Notes: generated from the letters alone by a model not told the origin. Counted from the first letter of the stretch, positions 19,301 through 29,333 are shown. The stretch is DNA of 64,000 bases from Saccharopolyspora rosea (GCF_025643595.1 NZ_CP102826.1:1488001-1552000); one strand, 5' to 3'. Numbers and translations: made by a program.

Positions 19301-20945
19301 CCGCGGCGTCCTCGCCCGGGGTGGTCACGGTGAACAGGCCGCGGTCCGGGATGGTGCCGCCGGAGGTGACCGCCAGCCGCTGCGCCCCGGGGCGGGCGCG
19401 CAGCTCGTCGTTCACCCGGTCCCACACGATCCGAGCGCGCAGTTCCCCGAATTCCTCGCTGGGATAGCGTCCCGCCAGCATGTCCAGCACGGCGTGCAGC
19501 GCCGAGTCCGGCAGCCCGGCGAACGGCGCGCAGCGGCGCACGACCGCCGCCAACCGCGGCACCGACCAGGCGTCCATCGACACCATCGACACCACGTGCT
19601 GCGCCAGCACGTCGAGCGGGTTGCGCGGGAACGAGATCGACTCGATCAGCCCGTCGGCCATCCGTTCCGAGACCACCGCGCAGCCCACCAGGTCCCCGCG
19701 GAACTTCGGGAACACCACGCCGCGCGACACCGCGCCGACCTGGTGCCCGCCGCGGCCGATGCGCTGCAACCCGGACGCCACGGTCGGCGGTGTCTCCACC
19801 TGCACCACGAGGTCGACCGCGCCCATGTCGATGCCCAGCTCCAGCGAGGAAGTGGCCACGACGCACGGCAGCCGCCCCGACTTGAGCTCCTCCTCGACGG
19901 TGGCCCGCTGCTCCTTCGACATCGACCCGTGGTGCGCTCGGGCCACCACCGGCGGCGCGCCCGTGGTGATCCCGGAACCACCGACCGCCTCGGCGGGGAA
20001 GCGGGTCATCGGCTCGGTGTCCTCGGCGGCGAGTTCGTTGATCCCGGAGGTGAGCCGCTCGGCCAACCGGCGCGAGTTGGCGAACACGATGGTGGAGCGG
20101 TGCTGGCGGATCAGTTCCAGGACCCGCTCCTGCACGGACGGCCAGATCGAGGTGTGCTGCCCGGCGCCCGCGGCCGGGCCCTCGACCTCTCCGGTCGACG
20201 CGCCGAGCTCGGACATGTCCGGAACCGGCACCTCGACGCGGACCTCGACCTCCTTGGGATGCTCGGGCTGGACGACGCGCACCGGTCGTCCACCGGCCAG
20301 GAACGTGCTCACCTCCTGCACCGGGCGCACGGTCGCGGACAGGCCGACGCGCTGGGTCGGGCGCGGCAGCAGCTCGTCCAACCGCTCCAGGGACAGGGCC
20401 AGGTGCGCGCCCCGCTTGGTGCCCGCCACCGCGTGCACCTCGTCGACGATCACCGTCTCGACCCCGCGCAGCGCTTCCCGGGCCGCCGAGGTGAGCAGCA
20501 GGAACAGCGACTCGGGCGTGGTGACCAGCACGTCCGGCGGTGTCCGGGCGAACGATCGCCGCTGGTCGGCGGGGGTGTCGCCGGTGCGGATGCCGACCTG
20601 CACGTCCGGCGGGACCTCGCCGAGCCGCTGCGCGGCCTGCCGGATCCCGGCCAGCGGGGCGCGCAGGTTGCGCTCCACGTCGACGGCCAGCGCCTTCAGC
20701 GGCGAGACGTAGAGCACCCGGCAGCGTTCCTTCGGCTCGGCGGGCGGGCCTTCCGCGGACAGCCGGTCGAGCGCGGACAGGAACGCCGCGAGCGTCTTGC
20801 CCGAGCCCGTGGGGGCGACGACGAGTGCGTGCTCGCCCGCCGCGATCGCCTCCCAGGCGCCCCGCTGGGCCTCGGTGGGCGCGGCGAACGCTCCGCGGAA
20901 CCAGTCGCGGGTCGCGTGGGAGAAGACGTCCAGCACGTCGGTCAT
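16359..20945 (-). CDS. lhr: Lhr, large helicase-related DNA repair ATPase
   Basis: 1528-residue superfamily 2 helicase that translocates 3' to 5' on single-stranded DNA and unwinds RNA:DNA hybrids; in mycobacteria it belongs to DNA-damage responses. Motif I is VVAPTGSGKTLAAFLSAL near residue 40, motif II IVDEVHAV near 165, motif III LSATVRP, and motif VI QRIGRGGHQVGAVSRG near 395. The Lhr winged-helix and beta-barrel core follows, then the long C-terminal domain found in full-length bacterial Lhr. Length matches M. tuberculosis Lhr (about 1510). ATG 20945 gives MTDVLDVFSHATRDWF, the family start. It is divergent from the Hsp70-like gene across 175 nt. Confidence 0.96.
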   Translation of the reverse strand: MTDVLDVFSHATRDWFRGAFAAPTEAQRGAWEAIAAGEHALVVAPTGSGKTLAAFLSALDRLSAEGPPAEPKERCRVLYVSPLKALAVDVERNLRAPLAGIRQAAQRLGEVPPDVQVGIRTGDTPADQRRSFARTPPDVLVTTPESLFLLLTSAAREALRGVETVIVDEVHAVAGTKRGAHLALSLERLDELLPRPTQRVGLSATVRPVQEVSTFLAGGRPVRVVQPEHPKEVEVRVEVPVPDMSELGASTGEVEGPAAGAGQHTSIWPSVQERVLELIRQHRSTIVFANSRRLAERLTSGINELAAEDTEPMTRFPAEAVGGSGITTGAPPVVARAHHGSMSKEQRATVEEELKSGRLPCVVATSSLELGIDMGAVDLVVQVETPPTVASGLQRIGRGGHQVGAVSRGVVFPKFRGDLVGCAVVSERMADGLIESISFPRNPLDVLAQHVVSMVSMDAWSVPRLAAVVRRCAPFAGLPDSALHAVLDMLAGRYPSEEFGELRARIVWDRVNDELRARPGAQRLAVTSGGTIPDRGLFTVTTPGEDAAGKGGVRVGELDEEMVYESRVGDTFLLGTTAWRVEDITHDRVVVVPAPGEAARMPFWRGDSPGRPLELGRALGAFVRELTSADTEAARARIAAAGLDEWAQDNLLSYLDEQRRATRHVPNDRTVVVERFRDELGDWRMVVHSPFGAKVNGPWALAIAARIRERRGVEPQTASSDDGIVLRLADALDDAGAEVLPTAEDVLLPPEEVQQLVTDEVGGSALFAARFRECAARALLLPRRDPRRRTPLWQQRQRAAQLLAVAAQYEQFPIVLEAMRECLQDVYDLPGLTELMSQVAARKVRVVEVETQTPSPFARSLLFGYIGMFLYETDAPLAERRSAALSLDSTLLAELLGSEALRELLEPEVVTEVEQRLQRLTPDRRAHDVESAADLLHFLGDLSTSEAAERGAREEWLADLESQRRVLRVRIAGAERWIPIEDAGKVRDALGVALPVGVPEAFTEPVPDPLGDLLIRYARSRGPFTAEQAAHRFGLGVAVVHGVLDRLAGTGRLVRGELRPLEAGGGGALEYCDAEVLRRLRRASLARLRAEVEPVEPAALGRFLPAWHGIGARLRTAPTVDDVYAVVEQLAGVPVPASGLESLVLPARLPGYSPALLDELTATGEVSWVGSGSLAGGDGWVALAPTDVADLLLPDLPEESGTDSPVHRAVLSALDGGALFFRQLADRAGAVLLDGGEPAPTDEALTTALWDLVWAGAVTNDTLAPLRAVVSGRGATHKPRRSAPRGRYARLRAGRPAMPSRSGPPTTSGRWSLAPQPADEPTRRAHARAEAFLERHGVLTRGALDVERVTGGFSAVYKVLRAMEESGRCRRGYVVEGLGAAQFAVPGAIDRLRALSRQDRADEGAEDEAVVLAAADPAQPYGGALEWPAVMGDTRHRPGRKAGALVVLVSGEAVFYVERGGKSLLSFTEDDTALRRAAAGLARVVRDGWLDQLAVQRADGEGAWNSRLAEVLTEAGFRATPKGLRLRA

Positions 20946-21120
20946 GCCTCCATGGTGGGCCACCGCCCCGACACCACGCCCCGCTCCGGCCGGGAGCGGG
21001 CGGCGAAGCGGCTCGCGGGATCGGAACCCGGCGGGGCCGAATCCGGGGATCGCCCCGTTCCAGGGCACCGGACGTGGCAGCATCCCTTCCTGGAAAAGAC
21101 GACTCCGGGGAGGGAATCGG

Positions 21121-22914
21121 GTGCGCGTCCTGTCGGTGGATCTCGGCACCTCGAACACCGTCGCCGTGCTGTCCGCGCACGGGAGACCACCGCGGGTGGT
21201 GGAGGTGGACGGTTCGGCGACGATGCCTTCGGCGGTGTTCGCCACCGAGGACGGCGGGCTCATCGTCGGCCGGGACGCCGAACGCCGCGCCCGGTTGGAT
21301 CCGTCGCGCTTCGAACCGAATCCCAAGCGCCGCGTCGACGAGGGCACGCTGCTGCTCGGCGACAGCATCGTCACCGTCACCGACGCGTTGGCCGCCGTCC
21401 TGCACCGCGTCGCGGAGGAGACGTCGCGGCAGCTCGGCGGCACCCAGCCCGACGAGGTGCGGTTGACGCACCCGGCGCAGTGGGGCTCGGTGCGGTGCAA
21501 CGTGCTGCTCTCGGCGGCGCGGCTCGCCGGTTTCACCGGCAATCTGGTGCTCGTGCCCGAACCCGTCGCCGCGGCCGCGCACTTCGCGTCGTTCCCGGAC
21601 CGCGCGCTGGCGCCCGGACAGGCGCTCGCCGTCTACGACCTGGGCGCGGGCACCTTCGATTGCGCGATCGTCGCAGCGACGCAGAACGGCTTCGCCGTGC
21701 TCGCCGAGGACGGGCTGCCCGACCTCGGCGGGCTCGACGTCGACCAGGCCCTGCTGGAGCACGTGGGGCGGCAGGTCTCCAACTCCGACCCGCAGCGCTG
21801 GCAACGCCTGCTGCGACCGGAGACCACCCCGGACCGGCGCGCCCAGCGGGCGCTGCGGGAGGACGTCAAGGCCGCCAAGGAAGCCCTGTCCAGGCATCCG
21901 CAGACCGACGTCCCGATGCCCGAGCCGTTCGCGGACGTGCTGGTGACCAGGGCCGAGCTGGAGGCGCTGGTGCGGCCGAGCATGCTGCGCAGCGTCGAAC
22001 TGCTCTCGTCGGTGGTGCGCTCCAACGGCATCGCTCCGGACGGTCTCGCCGGCGTCTACCTGGTCGGTGGTTCCAGCCGCCTGCCGCTGGTGGCCTCGCT
22101 GATCTCCGAGCAGCTGCGGATCGTGCCGACCACGCTCGACCAGCCGGAGACGGCGGTCGCGCTCGGCGCGCACCACGTGCCGCGCGACGGGGCCGGCATG
22201 CGCACCCAGGACCTGGCGGGTGGGGTGCCGCGTCCGCCCGCGTCCGGGTACCGGGAACCGGACACGGTCCGGCACATCCCGGTGCCCGCCTTCCCGGTGC
22301 CGCAACCGGCCCCGCAACCGGCACCGCCTGCCGCGTCGAACTCCCTCCGCAACCTGCTGCTCGGCCTGGGCGCGGTCGCGTTCGTCGCGGTGCTGGTCGC
22401 CGTGGTGGCGATCGTGGCGACCTCGGGCGGGGGATCGGCGACCGCCGCGGAGTGCGGACGGCCGACCACCGAGGACGCCAGGGGTTTCACGCCGTGCCTG
22501 CGCGACCTGGCGGGCGGCGTGCCGGACCAGGCCAACTGCGCGCCCGGCTGGCAGCGGATCCTGCCGGGACTGCGCGAGCTCGACGGCACGGTGGTGTCCT
22601 GCTCGATCGGCAACCCGAACGAGGGCACCCAGATCGTCTACACCGAACTGCCTTCGAAGCAGGAGGCCGACCGGCGGGCCGATCTGCTGCTCGGGTTCAA
22701 CGGGATCACCAGCGACCAGGTGCAGGCCGAGTGGACCGGCAACGGCCTGTCCGGCTCCTACCGCGCGGTCACCAGCGACACGTTCGGCACGGTGGTCTTC
22801 ACCGTCGACGACCGCCCGCTGGTCGGCCTGCTGCTGCGCCCGAACAACGGGCGGCTGACACCGGGCGCGATGGCCGACGAGTTCGAGCGGACCGTCCAAC
22901 CCGGCCGGAGCTGA
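21121..22914 (+). CDS. Membrane-anchored Hsp70-like ATPase with extracytoplasmic domain
   Basis: 597 residues. The first 360 or so form an Hsp70/actin-fold ATPase: phosphate loop DLGTSNTVAVL at residue 7, second loop YDLGAGTFDCAIV around 173, adenosine motif YLVGGSSRLPLV near 314. The peptide-binding beta-sandwich of DnaK is absent. Instead there is a Pro-rich linker (PVPAFPVPQPAPQPAPPAA), one TM helix (about 408-433) and some 160 extracytoplasmic residues with four Cys (TAAECGRPTTEDARGFTPCL, NCAPGW, VVSCS). GTG 21121 follows GGGGAGGGAA. The stop abuts the stop of the small convergent gene. Substrate and partners unknown. Confidence 0.8.
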   Translation: MRVLSVDLGTSNTVAVLSAHGRPPRVVEVDGSATMPSAVFATEDGGLIVGRDAERRARLDPSRFEPNPKRRVDEGTLLLGDSIVTVTDALAAVLHRVAEETSRQLGGTQPDEVRLTHPAQWGSVRCNVLLSAARLAGFTGNLVLVPEPVAAAAHFASFPDRALAPGQALAVYDLGAGTFDCAIVAATQNGFAVLAEDGLPDLGGLDVDQALLEHVGRQVSNSDPQRWQRLLRPETTPDRRAQRALREDVKAAKEALSRHPQTDVPMPEPFADVLVTRAELEALVRPSMLRSVELLSSVVRSNGIAPDGLAGVYLVGGSSRLPLVASLISEQLRIVPTTLDQPETAVALGAHHVPRDGAGMRTQDLAGGVPRPPASGYREPDTVRHIPVPAFPVPQPAPQPAPPAASNSLRNLLLGLGAVAFVAVLVAVVAIVATSGGGSATAAECGRPTTEDARGFTPCLRDLAGGVPDQANCAPGWQRILPGLRELDGTVVSCSIGNPNEGTQIVYTELPSKQEADRRADLLLGFNGITSDQVQAEWTGNGLSGSYRAVTSDTFGTVVFTVDDRPLVGLLLRPNNGRLTPGAMADEFERTVQPGRS

Positions 22915-23040
22915 TCAGCGCTTGCGCTGGTCCCACAGGAACCGGACGGCCACGACGATCACCACCAGCAGACCGGCGGCGATGACGAGCTTGCCCAGCG
23001 GGGTGGACAGGTTCGTCGGATCGTTCGCGAGCAGGAGCAC
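22915..23040 (-). CDS. 41-residue single-pass membrane peptide
   Basis: Starting at GTG 23040 the frame reads VLLLANDPTNLSTPLGKL followed by a hydrophobic helix (VIAAGLLVVIVVAVRFLW) and the basic tail DQRKR. The short outer segment, single TM and positive-inside tail look like a genuine small membrane protein; I recall similar short peptides near recA in related actinomycetes, but have not checked. It fills the gap between the Hsp70-like gene and DUF3046 and its stop codon directly abuts the Hsp70 stop. No function is assigned. Confidence 0.55.
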   Translation of the reverse strand: MLLLANDPTNLSTPLGKLVIAAGLLVVIVVAVRFLWDQRKR

Positions 23041-23063
23041 ACCACCAGCATACGAGCGCCACG

Positions 23064-23077
23064 TAGGGTGGGAACCG
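23064..23077 (+). promoter_or_regulatory. -10 box of a probable leaderless DUF3046 promoter
   Basis: TAGGGT at 23064-23069 lies 8 nt before ATG 23078; no ribosome site is present. Confidence 0.4.
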
Positions 23078-23272
23078 ATGCGCCACACCGTCTTCCGCCG
23101 CCGGATGGCCGAGGAGTTCGGCCGGGTTCGGGCCGAGATGCTGTCCCAGGACCACGTCATGTCCTCGCTCGGCGGTCGCACCGCCGACGAGGCCCTGGAG
23201 GCGGGCGTCCCGCCCAAGGAGGTCTGGGAGGCGGTCTGCGACGCCTTCGAGGTGCCCAGGGAGCGGCGCTAG
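23078..23272 (+). CDS. DUF3046 small protein (Rv2738c type)
   Basis: 64-residue soluble helical protein beginning MRHTVFRRRMAEEFG and containing the conserved LGGRTADEALEAGVPPKEVWEAVCDAFEVP stretch of DUF3046, a family found beside recA in actinobacteria (Rv2738c next to recA in M. tuberculosis). Here the DUF4383 gene separates it from recA. The role is unknown. Confidence 0.85.
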   Translation: MRHTVFRRRMAEEFGRVRAEMLSQDHVMSSLGGRTADEALEAGVPPKEVWEAVCDAFEVPRERR

Positions 23273-23330
23273 GGAGCGTTTCGGAAGTGCTTTGCGCGGC
23301 GGTGCCGTCGCGCCGCGTGCTCCGCAGCGA

Positions 23331-24065
23331 TCAGCGCGGCGGGGTGGTGGGTTCCTCCCGGGAGAAGTCCGCCCACAGGTTCTGGGCGCTGATCTGCTCG
23401 GACGAAGTGCGGCCCGACTCGACGTAGTGCTGGTAGGCCCGGCGGCGTTCGGCCTGCAGCTGCCGCCACGCCTCGGCGCGCACCATCCGCTCCTGCTGCG
23501 GTGTGGCGTGCCCTTCGGCGCAGGCGACCTCGGCCTCGGCCAGCGGGGTGAGTTCGGCGATCCGCCGCTCGTCGGCCTGGCGCTGCTCGGGCACACCGGC
23601 CGGCGGCTCGCGGTGCCGGTACCGGACGTACGGGTTGTCCTGCGGCAGTCCGCCGCTGACGCGTCCGTAGAAGCCGAGGAACATCAGCAGCAGCCCGGCG
23701 ACGAAGCTGAAGACCACGTTCTCCAGCTTGAAGGCCAGCAGGTTCCACGGGGTGTTCAGCAGTCCGATGTTGACCAGTCCGGACAGGAAGAACAGGACAC
23801 CGATCACGGCGGTCGTGGTGGACGCCACGGCGCCGCCCCAGGCGGCCACGGCGACCAGCAGGGCGCCGACGACGATCGAGATCACCGCGAGCAGGCCGTT
23901 GCTGGACAGCCCGACGATGTCGGTGCCGTGCGTGGTGAACAGCGGAACCCGGTTGGCGATGCCGAGCACGCCGAAGGCCATCAGGAAGGCCCCGAAGATC
24001 GCCGCCCCGACTCGGTAAATCCTGCTCAGCGGGTGGTCCGGCGGCAGGTAGCGGTCCATCCTCAT
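23331..24065 (-). CDS. DUF4383 membrane protein
   Basis: 244 residues. Four transmembrane helices occupy the first half (IYRVGAAIFGAFLMAFGVLG, LLAVISIVVGALLVAVAAWGG, AVIGVLFFLSGLVNIGLL and VVFSFVAGLLLMFLGFYG), with GLSSNGLLAV and NTPWNLLAFK loops typical of DUF4383. The second half is a charged, helical cytoplasmic tail (TPLAEAEVACAEGHATPQQER and a Gln/Arg-rich segment). ATG 24065 lies 8 nt after AGGAGG; a GTG at 24074 abuts that site and is less likely. The gene is divergent from recA, so the SOS-box region could influence it. Function unknown. Confidence 0.8.
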   Translation of the reverse strand: MRMDRYLPPDHPLSRIYRVGAAIFGAFLMAFGVLGIANRVPLFTTHGTDIVGLSSNGLLAVISIVVGALLVAVAAWGGAVASTTTAVIGVLFFLSGLVNIGLLNTPWNLLAFKLENVVFSFVAGLLLMFLGFYGRVSGGLPQDNPYVRYRHREPPAGVPEQRQADERRIAELTPLAEAEVACAEGHATPQQERMVRAEAWRQLQAERRRAYQHYVESGRTSSEQISAQNLWADFSREEPTTPPR

Positions 24066-24170
24066 GATCGACACCTCCTGACGAGCGCCGGTGGTGTCGA
24101 GTCTCCACGCCCGCGGACCGAACGCAATGTCACTCGAATGTGTGAGACTTCCGGCGTGTCCGACCGGTGA

Positions 24171-24186
24171 TCGAACAGGCGTTCGT
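24171..24186. promoter_or_regulatory. LexA (SOS) box of recA
   Basis: TCGAACAGGCGTTCGT matches TCGAAC-N4-GTTCGA except for the last base. It lies immediately before a -10-like TAGGAT (24188-24193), so LexA would occupy the promoter spacer. The recA leader is then about 100 nt. Confidence 0.8.
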
Positions 24187-24300
24187 CTAGGATGGTGGCG
24201 CGACGGGTGATCGCGGGACCCCTCAGGTGGATTGTCGGTCCCTGCCCGTAGCGTCGGAGCTGAACACGACGAAGTTCGACTTGACCGAGGTGGACCCCCG

Positions 24301-25341
<1,041 letters not shown>

Positions 25342-25345
25342 GCCG

Positions 25346-25870
25346 ATGAGCGGTGACGACCCCCGGGCCGACGACCCCGAGCAGCTCGCTCGCGACACCG
25401 TGTACCGGCTGCTGGCCTCGCGGGCCCGCAGCCGGTCGGAGTTGCGGCAGGCGTTGCTGCGCAAGGGGATCGACGAGGACGTCGCGGACGGCGTGCTCCG
25501 GAAGTTCGTCGACGCCGGCCTGGTGGACGACGCCGCGTTCGCCGAGGAGTGGGTGCACTCGCGGCATCGCCACCAGGGGCTCGGCCGCAAGGCGTTGGGA
25601 TTCGAACTGCGCCGCAAGGGCGTCGACGAGAACCTCGTCGAGGCAGCGCTGTCCACTGTGGACGGCGACGCGGAGGTGGAGCGCGCCCGGGACCTGGTCC
25701 GGCGGCGGCTGCGCTCGATGACGGCGGCCGATCCGACGGCGCGCACACGTCGCCTGGTGGGCATGCTGGCCCGCAAGGGCTACTCCGAGAGTCTGGCTTT
25801 CCGGGTCGTGCGCGAGGAACTGGAGCGCTCCGGCGTCGACGATCCGGCGTCGGACGCCGAATTCCCATGA
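25346..25870 (+). CDS. recX: Regulatory protein RecX
   Basis: 174-residue helical-repeat protein that binds RecA filaments and limits recombinase activity. Typical features are the repeated three-helix pattern: LASRARSRSELRQALLRKGI, VLRKFVDAGLVDDAAFAEEWV and RHQGLGRKALGFELRRKGV, ending in LVGMLARKGYSESLAFRVVREEL. The ATG lies 4 nt after the recA stop, so it is very probably in the same SOS-induced transcript. Confidence 0.96.
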   Translation: MSGDDPRADDPEQLARDTVYRLLASRARSRSELRQALLRKGIDEDVADGVLRKFVDAGLVDDAAFAEEWVHSRHRHQGLGRKALGFELRRKGVDENLVEAALSTVDGDAEVERARDLVRRRLRSMTAADPTARTRRLVGMLARKGYSESLAFRVVREELERSGVDDPASDAEFP

Positions 25871-25939
25871 CGCGGGAAGGGATTTCGCCGCACGCCGGGT
25901 GAACTGGCACGGCGGTACCAGAACGTCGTGGTGCGCCGG

Positions 25940-25953
25940 TAGAGTCCCGCCCC
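25940..25953 (+). promoter_or_regulatory. -10 box of a probable leaderless promoter for the HAD gene
   Basis: TAGAGT (25940-25945) lies 8 nt before ATG 25954, without a Shine-Dalgarno. It makes the HAD gene transcriptionally separate from recA-recX. Confidence 0.45.
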
Positions 25954-26670
25954 ATGACGACACTTGCTGACACGCGGCACATCGTGTGGGACTGGAACGG
26001 GACGATCTTCTCCGACAACCACGCGGTCGTGGCGGCGGTGAACAGCGTTTGTGAGTCCTACGGACGTGCGCCGATCACCTTGGAGGAGTGGCGGACGATC
26101 TTCTCCCGCCCGCTGCTGGCCTGCTACGAACGCCTGCTCGGCCGCTCGCTCGCCCAGGACGACTGGGCGTGGATCGATCGCACCTACCACGAGGTGTACC
26201 GCGATCTGCTTCCCACGTGCGCTCTCGCCGACGGGGTTCCCGAGGTGCTGCGGCAGTGGCGGACGGCGGGCGGCAGCCAGTCCCTGCTGTCGATGTGGTT
26301 CCACCACGAGCTGGTGCCGATGGTGTCCGAGTTCGGGCTCGACGAGCTCTTCGGCCGGGTGGACGGGCTTCGCGCGGAGATCGGCGGTGGTCCGAAGGCC
26401 GAGCACCTCGACAAGCACCTCGCGGAACTCGGCGTCGATCCCCGGGAGACCGTGGTGATCGGCGATGTCGTCGACGACGCCGAGGCGGCGGCTCATGCGG
26501 GAGCCCGCTGCGTACTGGTGACGACCGGCGTCATGAGCCGCCCCGCCCTGGAAGCGACCGGTGCGCCCGTCGCGGATTCCATCCGGGAAGCCGTTTCCTG
26601 GCTCCGGCCGCAGCAGCAGGACGAGCCCAGCGCCGCGGGCAACGGCGGTCGTTCGCGGGCCGCCGGATAA
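25954..26670 (+). CDS. HAD-superfamily phosphatase (phosphoglycolate phosphatase-like)
   Basis: 238-residue haloacid dehalogenase-type hydrolase. Motif I is [12 protein letters not shown] (the nucleophile is the first Asp), motif II lies around LLSMWFH, the motif III Lys is in [13 protein letters not shown], and motif IV is [13 protein letters not shown]. The cap is helical, as in phosphoglycolate/beta-phosphoglucomutase-like members. The physiological substrate cannot be read. ATG 25954 follows TAGAGT by 8 nt. A GC-rich hairpin downstream separates it from convergent eda. Confidence 0.85.
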   Translation: MTTLADTRHIVWDWNGTIFSDNHAVVAAVNSVCESYGRAPITLEEWRTIFSRPLLACYERLLGRSLAQDDWAWIDRTYHEVYRDLLPTCALADGVPEVLRQWRTAGGSQSLLSMWFHHELVPMVSEFGLDELFGRVDGLRAEIGGGPKAEHLDKHLAELGVDPRETVVIGDVVDDAEAAAHAGARCVLVTTGVMSRPALEATGAPVADSIREAVSWLRPQQQDEPSAAGNGGRSRAAG

Positions 26671-26735
26671 CCGGACTCCGCGGGCCCAGTCGCGGCGACG
26701 CGACCGGCGAGCCCGACCGCGCACGCCCCGGCGGG

Positions 26736-26754
26736 GCCGGTCCGGCCGACCGGC
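26736..26754. terminator. Small hairpin between convergent HAD and eda genes
   Basis: GCCGGTC (26736-26742) and GACCGGC (26748-26754) form a 7-bp stem with a 5-nt loop within a 131-nt gap of extreme GC content. It is a weak candidate without a U-tract. Confidence 0.3.
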
Positions 26755-26801
26755 TCCGCCGGGCCACGTCCGAGCTGGCCGGCCGGTTCTGCCGAGCCGA
26801 G

Positions 26802-27449
26802 TCAGCCCAGTTCGGCGGCTTCCCGCGCCAGGTCTTCGATCCGACCCCATTCGCCGCCGACGAGCAGGTCCTTCGGCGTGAGCCACGAGCCGCCGACGCA
26901 GCCGACGTTGGGCAGTGCGAGGTAGCTCGCCGCGTTGCCCGGGCTGATCCCGCCGGTCGGGCAGAACCGCAGGTGCGGCAGCGGACCCGCGATCGCCTTG
27001 AGGTAGGGGACGCCGCCGCTGGGCTCGGCCGGGAAGAACTTCATCGCGTGCACCCCGCGCTCGGCCAGCCGCATGGCCTCCGACACGGTGCTCACCCCGG
27101 CCAGGTAGGGCACGCCGACGGCTTCGACGTGGTCGAGCAAGCGGTCGGTGCACCCCGGGGTCACCAGGTACCGGGCTCCGGCGTCCACGGCCCGGCTGAC
27201 CTGCGAGGGCTCGGTGACCGTACCCGCACCGACGACGATCTCGGGGACCTCGGCGGCGATGTGCTCGATGGCGGGCAGCCCGGCCGGCGTCCGCAGGGTC
27301 ATCTCGATGGTGCGGATCCCACCGCGCAGCAGCGCCTCGGCCAGCGGCACCGCGTGCGCGGGGTCGTCGAGCGCGACGACCGGGATCACCGGGCTGAGGT
27401 CCAGCACCTCGGCGGCAGTGTTCATGGAACTTCCGTCCTGACTCGTCAT
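26802..27449 (-). CDS. eda: KDPG/KHG aldolase
   Basis: 2-keto-3-deoxy-6-phosphogluconate aldolase, which splits KDPG into pyruvate and glyceraldehyde 3-phosphate, the last step of the Entner-Doudoroff route. Class I aldolase motifs are present: [10 protein letters not shown] with the catalytic Glu, [14 protein letters not shown]-like YLVTPGCTD and the Schiff-base Lys in [13 protein letters not shown], then [10 protein letters not shown] for phosphate. ATG 27449 overlaps the edd stop as ATGA and gives 215 residues; ATG 27425, after GGAAG, would give 207 and is also plausible. It forms an operon with edd. Confidence 0.95.
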   Translation of the reverse strand: MTSQDGSSMNTAAEVLDLSPVIPVVALDDPAHAVPLAEALLRGGIRTIEMTLRTPAGLPAIEHIAAEVPEIVVGAGTVTEPSQVSRAVDAGARYLVTPGCTDRLLDHVEAVGVPYLAGVSTVSEAMRLAERGVHAMKFFPAEPSGGVPYLKAIAGPLPHLRFCPTGGISPGNAASYLALPNVGCVGGSWLTPKDLLVGGEWGRIEDLAREAAELG

Positions 27450-29275
27450 GCTTGCGCGTACTCGGGCTGCGCGGTGAACACGCTCGCTCCGCGGTCGGCG
27501 CGGCCCACGGACCGGCGGAACGCGCCGAACAGCTCCCGGCCGGTGCCGAACTGGGCCGCCGGTGCCGCGGGCGCGGGTTCGCGGGTGGCCAGTTCGTCGG
27601 CCGGGACGAGGAGTTCCAGCGTCCCGCGCTCGGCGTCGAGCCGGACGACGTCCCCGTCGCGCACCCGCGCCAACGGTCCACCCGCGGACGCCTCGGGGGT
27701 CAGCTGGATGGCGGCCGGGATCTTGCCGGAGGCGCCGGACATCCGGCCGTCGGTGACCAGCGCGACCTGGTGCCCGCGGTCCATCAGCACGCCCAGCGCG
27801 GGAGTGAGTCCGTGCAGCTCGGGCATGCCGTTGGCCTGCGGGCCCTGGTTGCGCAGCACCACGACGACGTCGTGGTCCAGTCGACCCGACCGGAACTCGG
27901 CGGTGAACTCGGCCTGGTCGTCGAAGACCCGCGCCGGCGCGGTCACCGTGCGGTGCTCCGAGCGCACGGCGGACACCTTGATCACGGCGCGGCCCAGGTT
28001 CCCGTCGAGCACCCGCAGACCGCCGTCGGGGGAGAAGGGATCGTCCACACCGCGCAGCACGTCGGTGTCCAGGCTGCGGCTCGGTGCGTCGCGCCAGACC
28101 AGGCGGCCGTCCTCCAGGAACGGCTGGCGGCGGTAGCGGTCGAGTCCCGGACCGGCGACCGTCGACACGTCGGGGTGCAGCAGTCCGGCATCGATCAGCT
28201 CGCCGACCAGGGTCTGCACGCCGCCCGCCGCGGCGAAGTGGTTGATGTCGGCGGAACCGTTCGGGTAGACGCGGGCGAGCAGCGGCACGACCGCGGACAG
28301 GTCGGCGAAGTCGTCCCAGGTGAGGTGGATCCCGGCGGCCGCGGCCACGGCGACCAGGTGCAGCGTGTGGTTGGTGGATCCGCCGGTGGCCAGCAGCGCG
28401 ACGACGGCGTTGACGACGGCGCGCTCGTCGACGATCTCGCCGATCGGGGTGTCCAGCTCGACGACGCGCCGCGCGGCCTCCTCGGTGAGCGCGCGCCGCA
28501 ACGGGGTGCCCGGCGGCACGAAGCTCGCGCCCGGCAGGTGCAGGCCCATGACCTCGACGACGAGCTGGTTGGAGTTCGCGGTGCCGTAGAAGGTGCAGGT
28601 GCCCGGCGAGTGGTAGGACGCCGATTCGGCTTCCAGCAGGTCGTCGCGGGTGGCCTTGCCCTCGGCGAAGAGCTGGCGCACGCGGGCCTTTTCGCCGTTG
28701 GGCAGCCCGGAGGGCATCGGACCGGCGGGCACGAGCAGCGTGGGCAGGTGCCCGAACGACAGGCCGCCGATCAGCAATCCGGGGACGATCTTGTCGCACA
28801 CCCCGAGCAGCAGCGCGCCGTCGAACATCTCGTGCGAGAGGGCGACGGCGGTCGCCATCGCGATGACGTCGCGGGAGAACAGCGACAGCTCCATGCCGGT
28901 GCGGCCCTGCGTGATGCCGTCGCACATCGCGGGAACCCCGCCCGCGAACTGCGCGACGCCACCGGCCTCCCGCACCGCGTCCTTGATCCACGCCGGGAAC
29001 TCGGCGAACGGCTGGTGCGCGGACAGCATGTCGTTGTACGCGGACACGATGGCCACGCCGGGCTTGCTCGCCCCGCGCACCGCGAGGCGGTCGGGGCCGC
29101 TGCACGCGGCGAACCCGTGCGCGAGGTTGCTGCACGGCATCCCGGCGCGGATCGGACCGGCGGATGCGGCGTCGCGGATGCGGTGCAGGTAGGCGCTGCG
29201 GGTCGGTGCACTGCGCTCGGCGATCCGCCGGGTGACCTCGTCGACGACACGGTGGATGCGCGGTTGCGACGCCAT
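27446..29275 (-). CDS. edd: 6-Phosphogluconate dehydratase
   Basis: 609-residue [4Fe-4S] dehydratase of the IlvD/Edd family, converting 6-phosphogluconate to KDPG. Cluster-ligand and family motifs include [12 protein letters not shown]-type [27 protein letters not shown] with a cluster Cys, [13 protein letters not shown] with a second Cys, [13 protein letters not shown] with the third, and [17 protein letters not shown] near the C-terminus. [12 protein letters not shown] favours Edd over dihydroxyacid dehydratase. ATG 29275 is used. A promoter and a palindromic operator candidate lie upstream; eda follows with a 4-base overlap. Confidence 0.95.
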   Translation of the reverse strand: MASQPRIHRVVDEVTRRIAERSAPTRSAYLHRIRDAASAGPIRAGMPCSNLAHGFAACSGPDRLAVRGASKPGVAIVSAYNDMLSAHQPFAEFPAWIKDAVREAGGVAQFAGGVPAMCDGITQGRTGMELSLFSRDVIAMATAVALSHEMFDGALLLGVCDKIVPGLLIGGLSFGHLPTLLVPAGPMPSGLPNGEKARVRQLFAEGKATRDDLLEAESASYHSPGTCTFYGTANSNQLVVEVMGLHLPGASFVPPGTPLRRALTEEAARRVVELDTPIGEIVDERAVVNAVVALLATGGSTNHTLHLVAVAAAAGIHLTWDDFADLSAVVPLLARVYPNGSADINHFAAAGGVQTLVGELIDAGLLHPDVSTVAGPGLDRYRRQPFLEDGRLVWRDAPSRSLDTDVLRGVDDPFSPDGGLRVLDGNLGRAVIKVSAVRSEHRTVTAPARVFDDQAEFTAEFRSGRLDHDVVVVLRNQGPQANGMPELHGLTPALGVLMDRGHQVALVTDGRMSGASGKIPAAIQLTPEASAGGPLARVRDGDVVRLDAERGTLELLVPADELATREPAPAAPAAQFGTGRELFGAFRRSVGRADRGASVFTAQPEYAQA

Positions 29276-29333
29276 TCATCGCCTCCTGGAACACGTGGGA
29301 CTCGGCGACGACGCTGGCGCCTCGATCAAGTTC

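Noticed and set aside
16341-22985. A very long open frame on the plus strand antisense to lhr and running into the Hsp70-like gene
   Set aside because: It is a GC-skew shadow: composition is Arg/Gly/Pro/Gln repeats without domains, while the minus strand encodes a complete Lhr with all helicase motifs.
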